Source: Acidovorax benzenivorans (lineage in GTDB: Bacteria; Pseudomonadota; Gammaproteobacteria; Burkholderiales; Burkholderiaceae_C). Taken from it: a stretch of DNA of 64,000 nt. Under the pieces are notes generated by a model. The model worked only from the letters and a program-made list of their open reading frames with translations, did no database searches and was not told the DNA's origin. Shown piece after piece: positions 1 through 8,549 of the stretch. A program made the position numbers and the translations under genes. Positions within the stretch are counted from its first letter, which is position 1; the number at the start of each line of letters is the position of its first letter. The stretch covers positions 186,001 to 250,000 of the forward strand of contig NZ_JAPCKI010000004.1 in assembly GCF_028680575.1 (NCBI RefSeq), written 5' to 3'.

Positions 1-802
1 CCAGCACGGCCGACAGTTCGGCAGCGGCGGCGTCCTTGTTCTTGGACGCCCAGATGTCGATGGCGTTGACCTCTTCAATCGCAATGCGCAGGACGTCGGC
101 GTTCTTGGTGGCGAAGTCGCGCGAGGTGAAGTAGTAAGCGCGGTTGTTGACCACGCCCGTGGCGTCGGCCAGCAGGCGGGCATTGAGCGTTTTTTGCGCG
201 GCGGCCAGGAACGGGTCCCAGATGATCCAGGCATCGACAGCGCCCTTTTCAAAGGCAGCCCGCGCATCGGCCGGGGCCAGGAAGACGGACTGCACGTCGC
301 CGTATTTCAGGCCGTTCTTCTCCAGCAGCTTGACCAAAAAATACTGCACGTTGGAGCCCTTGTTGTAGGCCACGCGTTTGCCTTTGAGGTCGGACACCGA
401 ACGGATGGACGAATCCTTGGGCACGATCACCGCCTCCAGCGCGGGGCGTGGCACGGTGGCACCGGCATAGACCAGCGGCGCACCGGCCGCCTGGGCAAAG
501 ATGGGCGGTGCCTCGCCCACGTCGCCAAAGTCGATGGAGCCCACGTTGAGCGCTTCGAGCTGCACGGGGCCTGCGTTGAATTCGGTCCAGGCCACCTTCA
601 CGCCCAGCGGGGCCAGGCGCTTTTCGAGCGTGCCACGGCCCTTCAAGATGGAAAGCCAGCCCTTCTGGTGGCCCACGCGCAGCACGCGGGCCGCGCCGGG
701 GGCCTGGGCCCAGGCGGAGGGGATCGCCGCAGCGGCAGCGGATGCAGCACCGGCGGCCAGCAGGTGGCGGCGTTGCAGGGAGAAGCGGTTCAGTTCGTTC
801 AT
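1..802 (-). CDS. ssuA: Aliphatic sulfonate ABC transporter substrate-binding protein, 3' end missing
   Basis: Periplasmic binding protein that would deliver alkanesulfonates to an SsuBC importer. About 267 codons are visible from an ATG at the right end; SsuA proteins are usually about 315-330 residues, so roughly the last 50 lie outside the window. The N-terminus carries a signal peptide with an RRHLL stretch (residues 11-15) and a run of alanines ending near AWAQ; the paired arginines hint at Tat export but this is not certain. Visible family segments include LRVGHQKG, FNAGPVQLEALNVGSIDFGDVGE-type binding loop, and DLKGKRVAYNKGSN. It lies downstream of ssuE on the same strand, as in ssu operons. 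The exact ligand (sulfonate or taurine) cannot be settled from sequence. Confidence 0.88.
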   Translation of the reverse strand, partial: MNELNRFSLQRRHLLAAGAASAAAAAIPSAWAQAPGAARVLRVGHQKGWLSILKGRGTLEKRLAPLGVKVAWTEFNAGPVQLEALNVGSIDFGDVGEAPPIFAQAAGAPLVYAGATVPRPALEAVIVPKDSSIRSVSDLKGKRVAYNKGSNVQYFLVKLLEKNGLKYGDVQSVFLAPADARAAFEKGAVDAWIIWDPFLAAAQKTLNARLLADATGVVNNRAYYFTSRDFATKNADVLRIAIEEVNAIDIWASKNKDAAAAELSAVL

Positions 803-927
803 TGCGCGGATTCCAGAGGCCAATCAGGTGAAGAGAGCACCGGGCGGGCTGGCAGCAGGCAGCACATCGCCCTGCCCGCGCACCCGGCGCAGCAAAAATC
901 AAAAAAAGGATGGGAGGGGGGAAGAAG

Positions 928-970
928 GCAGGGCTTGGCACGGCGGCACGGGCCGCAGCGCCAAGCCTGC
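928..970 (-). terminator. Hairpin abutting the ssuE stop codon
   Basis: GCAGG and CTTGGC on the left arm pair with GCCAAG and CCTGC on the right arm, 11 pairs with one bulged base. On the ssuE strand a T7 run follows only about 20 bases later, so this is either a weak terminator or a processing/stability hairpin separating ssuE from ssuA expression. Confidence 0.4.
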
Positions 971-971
971 G

Positions 972-1562
972 TCAGACGCTACATCGCACCTGCGAGAACG
1001 GCACCGGCGCGAAGCGCGTGGCCTGGGCGGGCGATGGGCGCAGGGTTTCGGTCACCAGCACGTTCACTGCGTCGTCCAGCCGCGTGGCAATGTCGGCCTG
1101 CAGGTGGTAGCTGCCCTCGGGCGTCAGCGTGACCTGGGCATCGGTAGCGTAGATGCCGGGCAGGATGTTCTTGGCGCCCAGCGACTGCAGCACGGGGCGC
1201 AGTGCGTAGTCCAGGGCCAGCATGTGGTGCGGGCTGCCGCCCGTGGCCAGGGGCAACACGGTCTTGCCCTTGAGGGCCGTTTGCGGCAGCAGGTCCAGAA
1301 ACACCTTGAGCACGCCGCTGTAGGCCGCCTTGTAGACGGGGGTGGCCACCACCAGCACGCTGGCGTCAGCCACCTGGTCGATGGCATGCACCACTGTGGG
1401 GTGCCCAAAGTCGGCCAGCAGCAGCGCCTGGGGCGAGAGGTCGCGGATGTGGATGCGGTCTACCAGCGCGCCGCGCACTGACAGGCGTTGGGCCACGGCG
1501 TCGAGCAAGGCGGCAGAGCGGGAGCGTTCGGAGGGGCTGCCGGCGATGAGCAAGGCGGACAT
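972..1562 (-). CDS. ssuE: NADPH-dependent FMN reductase of the sulfonate system
   Basis: Flavin reductase that supplies FMNH2 to the sulfonate monooxygenase SsuD, releasing sulfite from alkanesulfonates. The 196-residue length fits SsuE. The flavodoxin-like fold is recognisable from the phosphate-binding loop GSPSERSRS (residues 8-16), VVATPVYKAAYSGVLKVFLDLLP in the middle, and ATGGSPHHMLALDYALRPVL. The ATG is preceded by AGAGGAA at good spacing, which supports the start. It is transcribed toward ssuA; ssuD, ssuB and ssuC must lie outside the window if present. A repeat of family 1 lies immediately upstream. Confidence 0.9.
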   Translation of the reverse strand: MSALLIAGSPSERSRSAALLDAVAQRLSVRGALVDRIHIRDLSPQALLLADFGHPTVVHAIDQVADASVLVVATPVYKAAYSGVLKVFLDLLPQTALKGKTVLPLATGGSPHHMLALDYALRPVLQSLGAKNILPGIYATDAQVTLTPEGSYHLQADIATRLDDAVNVLVTETLRPSPAQATRFAPVPFSQVRCSV

Positions 1563-1582
1563 GGTGTTGGTTCCTCTATGAC

Positions 1583-1638
1583 TACTGTTTTGATAGCTGT
1601 CAGCGCATGATGGACAAGCGCTTGAGCTTGTTTTTTCT
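1583..1638 (+). repeat. Family 1 dispersed repeat, copy A
   Basis: TTTTGATAGCTGTCAGCGC, a short spacer, then AAGCGCTTGAGC and a T-run. It shares the ATAGCTG / GCGC / AAGCGC frame with eight other copies. It lies between ssuE and sbp and touches no gene. Confidence 0.75.
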
Positions 1639-1741
1639 AATAAGAAGGACGAACAACGCCCTGCCCGGCCCGTTGAGGCCAGGGTTCTTGCATGGAGGCT
1701 GTGGGTGTTACCCCAGCCGCCTTCAGGGCGGTGGAACCGAC

Positions 1742-2764
1742 TTATTTGCGTGTATAGATCTGGTCAAAGCTCGCGTTGTCCGCAAAGTGCTCCTTGGCCG
1801 CCTTGTCCCAGCCCCCGAACGCGTCGTTGATGGTGAACAGGTTCAGCTTGGGGAACTGCTTGGCGTACTTGGCCTTGGCCTTGTCGGACACCGCCGGGCG
1901 ATAGAAGTGTTTGCCCGCAATGTCCTGGCCTTCTTCGGTGTACAGGTACTGCAGGTAGGCCTCGGCCACGACGCGGGTGCCCTTCTTGTCCACGTTCTTG
2001 TCCACCACCGACACGGCGGGTTCGGCCAGGATGGAGATCGACGGGGCGATCACGTCGAACTTGGTGCCGAACTCCTTTTCGAGCAGGTAGGCCTCGTTCT
2101 CCCACGCAATCAGCACATCGCCCTGGTTGCGCTGCGCAAACGTGATGGTGGAGCCGCGCGCACCGGTGTCGAGCACCGGCACGTTGCCATACAGCTTGGC
2201 CACGAAGTCCTTGGCCTTGGCGTCACCGCCGTACTTGCGCTTGGCGAATTCCCACGCGGCCAGGTAGTTCCAACGCGCGCCGCCCGAGGTCTTGGGGTTG
2301 GGCGTGATCACGCTGATGCCGGGCTTGACGAGGTCGTCCCAGTCCTTGATGCCCTTGGGGTTGCCCTGGCGCACCACCAGCACGATGGTCGAGGTGTAGG
2401 GCGAGCTGTTGTGCGGCAGGCGCTTTTGCCAGTCCTTGGGGATCCAGCCGCCGTTGGTGTGCAGCGCATCGGTGTCGCCCGCCAGAGCCAGCGTGGCCAC
2501 ATCGGCGTCCAGCCCGTCGATGATGGAGCGCGCCTGCTTGCCCGAGCCGCCGTGGCTTTGTTTGATGGTCACGTCCTGGCCGGTCTTAGCCTTCCAGTGC
2601 TTGGCAAACGCCTGGTTGAACTCCACATACAGCTCGCGGGTGGGGTCGTACGACACATTGAGCAGCGTCACAGACTGTGCAAACGACGGCAATGTCGTCA
2701 GGGCCAAACTGCCCACCAGGGCGGCGGCGAAGGGAAACTTGATAAAGTCGCGGCGAAAGTTCAT
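1742..2764 (-). CDS. sbp: Sulfate ABC transporter substrate-binding protein
   Basis: Periplasmic protein that binds sulfate (possibly thiosulfate) for the CysTWA importer. The chosen ATG gives 340 residues, typical of Sbp/CysP, with a signal peptide of about 28 residues ending near SFAQS. An upstream in-frame start would add 18 residues with no support. Family hallmarks are the N-terminal [11 protein letters not shown] (sulfate-binding protein signature), the [11 protein letters not shown] loop and the following [19 protein letters not shown]. An AGAGG element sits just upstream of the start. No cysT, cysW or cysA is adjacent; the next gene downstream is ssuE, so the permease must be encoded elsewhere. 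Confidence 0.93.
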   Translation of the reverse strand: MNFRRDFIKFPFAAALVGSLALTTLPSFAQSVTLLNVSYDPTRELYVEFNQAFAKHWKAKTGQDVTIKQSHGGSGKQARSIIDGLDADVATLALAGDTDALHTNGGWIPKDWQKRLPHNSSPYTSTIVLVVRQGNPKGIKDWDDLVKPGISVITPNPKTSGGARWNYLAAWEFAKRKYGGDAKAKDFVAKLYGNVPVLDTGARGSTITFAQRNQGDVLIAWENEAYLLEKEFGTKFDVIAPSISILAEPAVSVVDKNVDKKGTRVVAEAYLQYLYTEEGQDIAGKHFYRPAVSDKAKAKYAKQFPKLNLFTINDAFGGWDKAAKEHFADNASFDQIYTRK

Positions 2765-2841
2765 GGAGGGCCTCTTTTTTAAGAATGTGTTGCGGTGCAA
2801 AACACCGATGAAACGCATTCTGGAAGGCCCTCTTCAAAACT

Positions 2842-2863
2842 GGAACTACTGAGATTTCAGTTC
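2842..2863. promoter_or_regulatory. Inverted repeat between divergent sbp and yggX
   Basis: GAACT and AGTTC flank a 12-base AT-rich centre in the 158-base divergent spacer. This could be an operator or promoter element for sbp (CysB-like control is expected for sulfate uptake genes), but the match is short and the assignment is inference. Confidence 0.3.
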
Positions 2864-2922
2864 TTAATATCCAAAACATCTGAGCGAATCGTTTTTCGCT
2901 CGCCCCACAACAAGGAATTCCC

Positions 2923-3195
2923 ATGGCACGCACCGTTCAATGCATCAAGCTCGGCAAGGAAGCCGAAGGCCTCGACTTCCCCCCCTACCCTGGCGAGCTG
3001 GGCAAACGCATCTGGGAAAGCGTGAGCAAGGAAGCCTGGGCGGGTTGGCTCAAGCACCAGACCATGCTGGTCAATGAAAACCGCCTGAACCTGGCCGATG
3101 CCCGCGCCCGCCAGTACCTGGCCCGGCAGATGGAAAACCATTTCTTTGGCGGCGGCGCAGACGCCGCGGCGGGCTACGTCCCGCCCAGTGCGTAA
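2923..3195 (+). CDS. yggX: Probable Fe(2+)-trafficking protein
   Basis: Small cytosolic protein linked in other bacteria to iron handling and protection of Fe-S clusters from oxidants. The 90 residues match the family length and opening: [21 protein letters not shown], then [34 protein letters not shown] and the [12 protein letters not shown] ending. AAGGAATT precedes the ATG. The last 16 or so codons (glycine/alanine-rich tail, [15 protein letters not shown]) are unusual because the same DNA is duplicated 94 bases downstream, beyond the stop codon. It sits among sulfur-assimilation genes, whose enzymes contain Fe-S clusters, but is not obviously co-transcribed with them. Confidence 0.95.
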   Translation: MARTVQCIKLGKEAEGLDFPPYPGELGKRIWESVSKEAWAGWLKHQTMLVNENRLNLADARARQYLARQMENHFFGGGADAAAGYVPPSA

Positions 3196-3296
3196 CGTAG
3201 TGAAGCACTGCGAGAAATGGTTTCGCTAAAACCACTTTTTTGGCAGCGGTGCAGACGCTGCAGTGGGCTACGTCCCGCCCAGTGCGTGACGCAGCG
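3137..3296 (+). repeat. Direct duplication of the yggX 3' end
   Basis: Two 66-base copies (3137-3202 and 3231-3296) about 85 percent identical. The first contains the last codons and stop of yggX, the second is noncoding but still readable as the same peptide ending in a stop (tga instead of taa). All ten differences I count are transitions. Confidence 0.8.
3218..3241 (+). terminator. Terminator-like hairpin after yggX
   Basis: TGGTTT pairs with AAACCA around a short loop and is followed by CTTTTTT. It lies at the start of the second copy of the duplicated yggX tail and would end yggX transcription before mnmC. Confidence 0.55.
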
Positions 3297-3378
3297 CAAC
3301 ACACCCCGGAGCGGTTCGCGGTAAAAACCGCCTTCCCTTTCCAACAGGCCGGCGCCACGCCGGCCTTTTGCCGTCCAC

Positions 3379-5340
3379 ATGACTGAACCCATCGAGTGGC
3401 TGCCGGATGGCACCCCCTACAGCCCCCGCTTCGGCGACCGGTACCACAGCGAAAACGGTGGCCTCACCCAGGCCCGCCGTGTGTTTCTGCACGGCTGCGG
3501 TTTGCCCGAGGCCTGGGCGGGGCAGTCGCAATGGCGCATCCTGGAAACCGGGTTTGGCTTTGGCCTGAACTTCCTGGTGACCTGGGCCGCCTGGCGGGCC
3601 GACCCGGCACGCCCCACCCTGCTGCATTTCGTATCGACCGAAGCCTGGCCCGTGAGTGCTGATGACCTACTGCGCGCCACATCGGTACACCCCGAGCTGG
3701 CCCCGTTGGCCGAGGCACTGCACCGCCAGTGGCAGGGCCTGCTGCCGGGCGTGCACCGGCTGCGTTTTGACGAAGGGCGGGTGCTGCTCACTTTGTACGT
3801 GGGCGACACCCAGGCCATGCTGCGCCAGCAGAACCTGACGGTGGATTCCATCTACCTTGACGGCTTCAGCCCCCAGCGCAACCCCGAAAGCTGGGACCTG
3901 CACACCCTGAAGGCCGTAGCGCGCTGTTGCCGTCGCGGTACACAGCTCGCCACCTGGACCATCGCACGCGCTGTGCGCGATGCCTTGGCGCAATGTGGCT
4001 TTGAAGTGACCCGCGTGCCCGGCGTGCCGCCCAAGCGCGACAACCTGCACGCCACCTACAACCCGCGCTGGGAACCACGCACCACGCGCCAGCCCGCAGT
4101 CACGCCCACCCCCGCCTTGCCCGGCCCCTGCATCGTGATCGGCGGCGGCATTGCGGGCGCCGCCGCTGCCGCCAGCCTGGCGCGGCGCGGCTGGCAGGTG
4201 GTGGTGCTGGACCAGGCCGCCGAGCCCGCTGCGGGGGCATCGGCCCTGCCCGCCGGTGTGTTTGCGCCCCATGTGTCGCCCGACGACAGCGTGCTGTCGC
4301 GCCTGTCGCGCAGCGGCATCCGCACCACGCTGGAGCAAGCCCACTGGCTGCTCCGCGAGGGTGTGGACTGGGCGCATTGTGGTGTGCTGGAGCACCGCAC
4401 CGATGGTTCCCCAGGTCTGTCGCCCCGTTGGGCGGATGGCCCAGGCGCAGCCTGGAGCGAGCCCGCGTCCCCCGCCATCCTTGCAGCAGCCCAGTTGCCC
4501 CCCGACGCCACCGCCTGCTGGCACCACCAGGCAGGCTGGGTGCGCCCAGCCCGCTTGGCCAAGGCTTTGCTGGCCCAACCCGGCATACGCTGGCAAGGGA
4601 GGTGCCAGGTGGCGCAGCTACGGCGCACCGAGCCCTCCTCAACCGATGGCAACACCGTCGCCCAGGTCTGGCAGGCGCTGGACGCCCAGGGCCAGGTGCT
4701 GGCCGAGGCACCCACGGTGGTCATTGCGGCGGGCGCTGGCAGCCTGGAGCTGCTCAACCACCGCTGGCCCTTGCAGCCCGTGCGGGGACAGGTCTCCTGG
4801 GGCGTGCATGGAGCCCCTGCCGCGCCACTGCTGCCGTTCCCGGCCAACGGCAACGGCAACCTGGTGCCCCACTTTCCGCTGGACGGCGATGCGGGCGGCC
4901 GCCAAGGCTGGGTGATGGGATCCACCTTTGAGCGCGACATGCAGACGCTGCCCGCCAGCGCCGCCGACATCCAGACGGCCCACGCCACCAACTGGGACAA
5001 GTTGCAAGGACTGCTGCCTGGGGTCGCCCCCCAGCTGAAAGACACCTTCGCACAGGCACTCTCTGGCCCAGACACCCACCCAGAGCCGCCCGCTCCCACG
5101 ACCGGGTCACTCGCCCTGCAGACCTGGGCGGCTGTGCGTTGCACGGCGCCAGACCGACTGCCCATCGTCGGCCCCGTGGCGCCCACGGAACAGCCCGGCT
5201 TGTGGGTCAACACCGCCATGGGCGCGCGAGGACTGACGCTGGCTCTTTTGTGCGGCGAACTGCTGGCCGCCCGCCTGCAGGGCGAGCCCCTGCCATTGGA
5301 TACCCGGCTGGCCAAGGCGCTGGGCACCGAGCGACTGTAG
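3379..5340 (+). CDS. mnmC: Bifunctional tRNA 5-methylaminomethyl-2-thiouridine biosynthesis protein MnmC
   Basis: Completes the mnm5s2U modification at wobble position 34 of tRNAs. Two domains are visible in 653 residues: an N-terminal SAM-dependent methyltransferase domain (about 1-240; GFGFGLNFL at about 55-63, the YLDGFSPQRNPESW segment, and the KRDNLHATY end) and a C-terminal FAD-dependent oxidase domain opening with IVIGGGIAGAAAAASLARRG near residue 253. The length is close to the E. coli protein (about 668). The start is the first ATG after the yggX tail duplication. The gene stands alone; the next gene begins 135 bases downstream behind its own likely promoter. Confidence 0.95.
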   Translation: MTEPIEWLPDGTPYSPRFGDRYHSENGGLTQARRVFLHGCGLPEAWAGQSQWRILETGFGFGLNFLVTWAAWRADPARPTLLHFVSTEAWPVSADDLLRATSVHPELAPLAEALHRQWQGLLPGVHRLRFDEGRVLLTLYVGDTQAMLRQQNLTVDSIYLDGFSPQRNPESWDLHTLKAVARCCRRGTQLATWTIARAVRDALAQCGFEVTRVPGVPPKRDNLHATYNPRWEPRTTRQPAVTPTPALPGPCIVIGGGIAGAAAAASLARRGWQVVVLDQAAEPAAGASALPAGVFAPHVSPDDSVLSRLSRSGIRTTLEQAHWLLREGVDWAHCGVLEHRTDGSPGLSPRWADGPGAAWSEPASPAILAAAQLPPDATACWHHQAGWVRPARLAKALLAQPGIRWQGRCQVAQLRRTEPSSTDGNTVAQVWQALDAQGQVLAEAPTVVIAAGAGSLELLNHRWPLQPVRGQVSWGVHGAPAAPLLPFPANGNGNLVPHFPLDGDAGGRQGWVMGSTFERDMQTLPASAADIQTAHATNWDKLQGLLPGVAPQLKDTFAQALSGPDTHPEPPAPTTGSLALQTWAAVRCTAPDRLPIVGPVAPTEQPGLWVNTAMGARGLTLALLCGELLAARLQGEPLPLDTRLAKALGTERL

Positions 5341-5396
5341 TAACTCCGGCGCAGCGGGTGGCCACCGATAGCCACCTCGCCAGCCTGCACCAAACC

Positions 5397-5425
5397 TTCC
5401 ATATAAACAAATAGACATATTGGAA
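5397..5425 (+). promoter_or_regulatory. Imperfect dyad in AT-rich leader of the cys gene run
   Basis: TTCCATAT and ATATTGGAA flank a 12-base AT-rich spacer, in the only clearly AT-rich part of the spacer ahead of the TauE-cysI-cysH-cysDN run. A spaced dyad is the typical form of a LysR-type (CysB/Cbl) site. The role is inference from position and symmetry. Confidence 0.4.
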
Positions 5426-5475
5426 GAGCAAAACAATAGTTTGCATCCATAAGCAAGCCCTCTACATTCACCGCC

Positions 5476-6279
5476 ATGCATGAATTGGCGTTTGTTTTTG
5501 CGGGCTTTGCGGTCGGGCTCATCGTGGGCTTGACGGGCGTGGGCGGTGGCTCGCTGATGACGCCGATCCTGATCTTCTTCTTTGGCATCAAACCGCACAT
5601 GGCCGTGGGCACGGACCTGCTGTTTGCCGCGTTCACCAAGATGGGCGGCACGGTCAGCCTGGCCCGCCAGCGCCTTGTGCCCTGGAAAGTGGTGGGCCAG
5701 TTGTGTGCAGGCAGCATTCCAGCCGCCTTGTTGGCGCTGTGGGCGCTCCAGGTATTGGGCCCGGCCAGCGGCACGGCGCAAGCCATCATGACCACCACGC
5801 TGGGTTTTGCCTTGCTGCTCACGGCGGCAGCCACGCTCTACAAAGTGATCGCGTTTTCTGCTCAGCGCCAGGCGGCCGAAGCCGCTGCCCGCAAAACGCA
5901 CACCGGCGACCCCACCCGGCCACGCCACTGGATCTTGCCCGTGCTGCTGGGCGCCGTGATTGGCACGCTGGTCACCTTCACCTCGGTCGGTGCAGGCGCC
6001 ATCGGTGTCACGGTGCTGCTGGTGGTGTACCCCCTGCTTCCCCTGCCGCGCATCATCGGCGCCGACATCGCCTACGCCGTGCCCCTGACCTTTGTGGCGG
6101 GCCTGGGCCATGCATCGCTGGGCTCGGTGGACTGGTCTTTGCTTGCACAATTGCTGGCTGGCTCGCTGCCGGGCATCTGGCTGGGCTCGCGCCTGGTCAC
6201 CCGCACACCCGAGCGCTTGATCCGCTCGGCCCTGTCGCTGTTGCTCGCCTGGGCGGGCATGAAATTGATTTTGATTTGA
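5476..6279 (+). CDS. TauE/SafE-family membrane permease, probable sulfite or sulfur-anion exporter
   Basis: Inner-membrane protein of 267 residues with about eight hydrophobic segments. The family signature GLIVGLTGVGGGSLMTPIL occupies residues 15-33, and the second half repeats the pattern as IGTLVTFTSVGAGAIG. TauE/SafE proteins export sulfite, sulfoacetate or related anions in characterised cases. Here the gene is the first of the run leading to cysI, which suggests either relief of sulfite overflow or uptake of a sulfur anion; direction and substrate are not visible in sequence. It is separated from cysI by 37 bases. Confidence 0.85.
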   Translation: MHELAFVFAGFAVGLIVGLTGVGGGSLMTPILIFFFGIKPHMAVGTDLLFAAFTKMGGTVSLARQRLVPWKVVGQLCAGSIPAALLALWALQVLGPASGTAQAIMTTTLGFALLLTAAATLYKVIAFSAQRQAAEAAARKTHTGDPTRPRHWILPVLLGAVIGTLVTFTSVGAGAIGVTVLLVVYPLLPLPRIIGADIAYAVPLTFVAGLGHASLGSVDWSLLAQLLAGSLPGIWLGSRLVTRTPERLIRSALSLLLAWAGMKLILI

Positions 6280-6316
6280 GAGGCCCAAAAGCCGCACCAA
6301 GGCTGGGTAAACCACG

Positions 6317-8155
6317 ATGTACCAATACACCGAATTCGACCGCCAATTCATTCGCCTGCGCGCCGAGCAGTTCCGCGACCAGCTCGAACGCTGGCAGACC
6401 GGCAAGCTGAGCGAAGAGCAGTTCCGCCCCCTGCGCCTGCAAAACGGCTGGTACGTGCAGCGCTACGCGCCCATGCTGCGCGTGGCCGTGCCGTATGGCG
6501 AGCTGTCCAGCGCCCAACTGCGCGTGCTGGCCCGTGTGGCCCGCGAATACGACCAGCCCGAGCCTGCCCTGCTGGCCGAGGCCCAAACCACCCAGGAGAA
6601 GCTGGGCGAGATCCCGCTGGCCGACGGCCGACGCATCGGCACCAAGCTGAAGTACGGCTACGGCCACTTCACCACGCGCACCAACGTGCAGTACAACTGG
6701 ATTCCGCTGTCCAAGGCGGCCGATGTGATGGACCTGCTGGCCACCGTGCAGCTGCACGGCATCCAGACCAGCGGCAACTGCATCCGCAACATCAACAGCG
6801 ACGCGCTGGCCGGCATTGCCGCCGACGAGATTGCCGACCCACGCCCGTTCTGCGAAGTCCTGCGCCAGTGGAGCACGCTGCACCCCGAGTTCAGCTTTTT
6901 GCCCCGCAAGTTCAAGATCTCCATCAACGGTGCGCGCGAAGACCGCGCGGCGCTGGGCTGGTACGACGTGGGCCTGCAGCTGGTGAAGAATGATGCAGGC
7001 GAGCTGGGCTTCAAGGTGCGCGTGGGCGGTGGCATGGGCCGCACGCCCACCATCAGCCCGGTGTTGCGCGAGTTCCTGCCGTGGAACCAGCTCATGAACT
7101 ACCTGGAAGCCGTGATCCGCGTGTACAACCGCTACGGCCGCCGCGACAACAGCTGGAAGGCGCGCATCAAGATTTTGGTGAAGGCCGAAGGCCAGGCCTA
7201 CATCGACCAGGTGAATGAAGAATTCCGCCAGATCGTCGAGGACGAAGGTGGCCCACACACCATCACCCAGGCCGAATACGACCGCGTGGCGGCGAACTTC
7301 CGCGAGCCCGATCTCGACCTGTCGCCCGCCGACGCCGAAGCCGAAACCCTGGAGCTGCTGCGCACCGGCGCCAGCGAAGACCGCGACTTTGGCCGCTGGC
7401 TCACCAGCAACGTGCTGCCGCACCGCCACCCGCAACTGCGCGCCGTCATGCTGTCGTTCAAGCGCCTGGGTTATGCGCCGGGCGATGCCACGGCCGAGCA
7501 GATGGAAGCCGCCGCCGAGCTGGCCGACCGCTTCTCGGGCGGTGAAGCCCGCGTGACGCACGAGCAAAACCTGCTGCTGCCCTGGGTGCGCCGCGACCAG
7601 CTGCCTGCGCTGTACCAGGCTGCCAAGGCCCTGGGCCTGGCCAAGCCCAACATCGGCCTGCTGACCGACATGATCGCCTGCCCCGGCGGCGACTTCTGCT
7701 CGCTGGCCAACGCTCGCTCACTGCCGATTGCCGAAGCCATCACCGAGCGCTACCAGGACCTGGACGAGCTGTGGGACCTGGGCGAGATCGACCTGCACAT
7801 CAGCGGCTGCATCAACAGCTGCGGCCACCACCACAGCGGCCACATCGGCATCCTGGGCGTCGATAAGGACGGCAAGGAGTGGTACCAGATCACGCTGGGT
7901 GGGGCAGACGGCTCCGACCTGTCGGGCCCCGCCACGCCAGGCAAGATCATCGGCCCCTCGTTCAGCGCCTCCGAAGTGCCCGGCGTCATCGAAGCCCTGC
8001 TGGCCACCTATCGCGCCGAACGCCAACCGCTGACGGGCGACGCCGAAGGTCCGCGCTACGAGAACTTCATCGACACGGTGCGCCGTGTCGGTCTTGACCC
8101 CTTCAAGGCCGCCGCCAACGCAGCGCGCCGCCCCGTTGAAACCGAAGCCGCCTGA
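6317..8155 (+). CDS. cysI: Assimilatory sulfite reductase (siroheme and [4Fe-4S] hemoprotein)
   Basis: Six-electron reduction of sulfite to sulfide. The 612-residue protein has the two-fold nitrite/sulfite reductase layout: ferredoxin-like half-domains near 40-110 and 355-420 and two siroheme-binding domains. The cluster and siroheme cysteines are C455, C461 (ACPGGDFC) and C498, C502 (SGCINSCGHHH). No cysJ flavoprotein lies beside it, so ferredoxin is the likely donor; fdxA and a ferredoxin reductase lie at the end of this gene block. Siroheme would come from a uroporphyrinogen methyltransferase: no cysG is here, but nirE is elsewhere in the window. A sirohaem nitrite reductase is the main alternative; the cysHDN context argues for sulfite. 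Confidence 0.93.
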   Translation: MYQYTEFDRQFIRLRAEQFRDQLERWQTGKLSEEQFRPLRLQNGWYVQRYAPMLRVAVPYGELSSAQLRVLARVAREYDQPEPALLAEAQTTQEKLGEIPLADGRRIGTKLKYGYGHFTTRTNVQYNWIPLSKAADVMDLLATVQLHGIQTSGNCIRNINSDALAGIAADEIADPRPFCEVLRQWSTLHPEFSFLPRKFKISINGAREDRAALGWYDVGLQLVKNDAGELGFKVRVGGGMGRTPTISPVLREFLPWNQLMNYLEAVIRVYNRYGRRDNSWKARIKILVKAEGQAYIDQVNEEFRQIVEDEGGPHTITQAEYDRVAANFREPDLDLSPADAEAETLELLRTGASEDRDFGRWLTSNVLPHRHPQLRAVMLSFKRLGYAPGDATAEQMEAAAELADRFSGGEARVTHEQNLLLPWVRRDQLPALYQAAKALGLAKPNIGLLTDMIACPGGDFCSLANARSLPIAEAITERYQDLDELWDLGEIDLHISGCINSCGHHHSGHIGILGVDKDGKEWYQITLGGADGSDLSGPATPGKIIGPSFSASEVPGVIEALLATYRAERQPLTGDAEGPRYENFIDTVRRVGLDPFKAAANAARRPVETEAA

Positions 8156-8168
8156 GGCATCGAACACT

Positions 8169-8549
8169 ATGAAAATAATAGCTGCCAACGAGCACCAAGC
8201 AAGCGCTGTAGGCCAAAAGGTCATTGAACTGCCCAACGACGCCAACCCCTTCGAGCTGGATCTGGCGGGTGTGGACCGCATCGACCTGCAGTTCCCCAAG
8301 TTCACCGACGGCCGGGCTTTCAGCCAGGCACGCCTGCTGCGCGGGCGCCTGAAGTTTGCGGGTGAGTTGCGTGCCACCGGCGACGTGCTGATCGACCAGT
8401 TGGTGCAGATGGCCCGCTGTGGCTTCGATGTGGCCGTGTTGCGCGAAGGCGTAGACATGGCCGACGCCCAGCGCCAATTCGACCGCTTCAAAGCCTTTTA
8501 CCAGGGCGACGCGACGCACCCGCTGCCTCACTTCCGCGAGGCCGCCTGA
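8169..8549 (+). CDS. DUF934 family protein of the sulfate-assimilation operon
   Basis: Soluble protein of 126 residues with no characterised activity. DUF934 genes recur between the sulfite reductase gene and cysH in proteobacteria, so an accessory role in sulfite or APS/PAPS reduction is inferred from context. The recognisable domain starts near residue 20 (VIELPNDANPFEL) and includes the FTDGRAFSQARLLR segment at about 45-60 and GEVLIDQL-like GDVLIDQLVQMARCGFD. The start codon and the first 17 or so residues fall in a family 1 repeat, so the N-terminus is probably a recent addition. Its TGA overlaps the cysH ATG by one base, which implies translational coupling. Confidence 0.85.
   Translation: MKIIAANEHQASAVGQKVIELPNDANPFELDLAGVDRIDLQFPKFTDGRAFSQARLLRGRLKFAGELRATGDVLIDQLVQMARCGFDVAVLREGVDMADAQRQFDRFKAFYQGDATHPLPHFREAA
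8171..8218 (+). repeat. Family 1 repeat, copy B, encoding the N-terminus of the DUF934 protein
   Basis: AAAATAATAGCTGCC, then AAGCAAGCGC, TGT and AGGCCAAAA match the repeat frame (ATAGCTG, AAGCGC, AGGCCAAA). The reading frame passes through it without a stop. Confidence 0.65.

Noticed and set aside
194-1132. 312-codon plus-strand frame over ssuA and ssuE
   Set aside because: Shadow of the minus-strand ssu genes; low-complexity product.
4056-5834. 592-codon minus-strand frame over mnmC
   Set aside because: Antisense to both the oxidase domain of MnmC and the start of the next gene.
5107-6405. 432-codon frame antisense to the mnmC end and the TauE-type gene
   Set aside because: It spans an intergenic region with a likely promoter and two real genes on the other strand.
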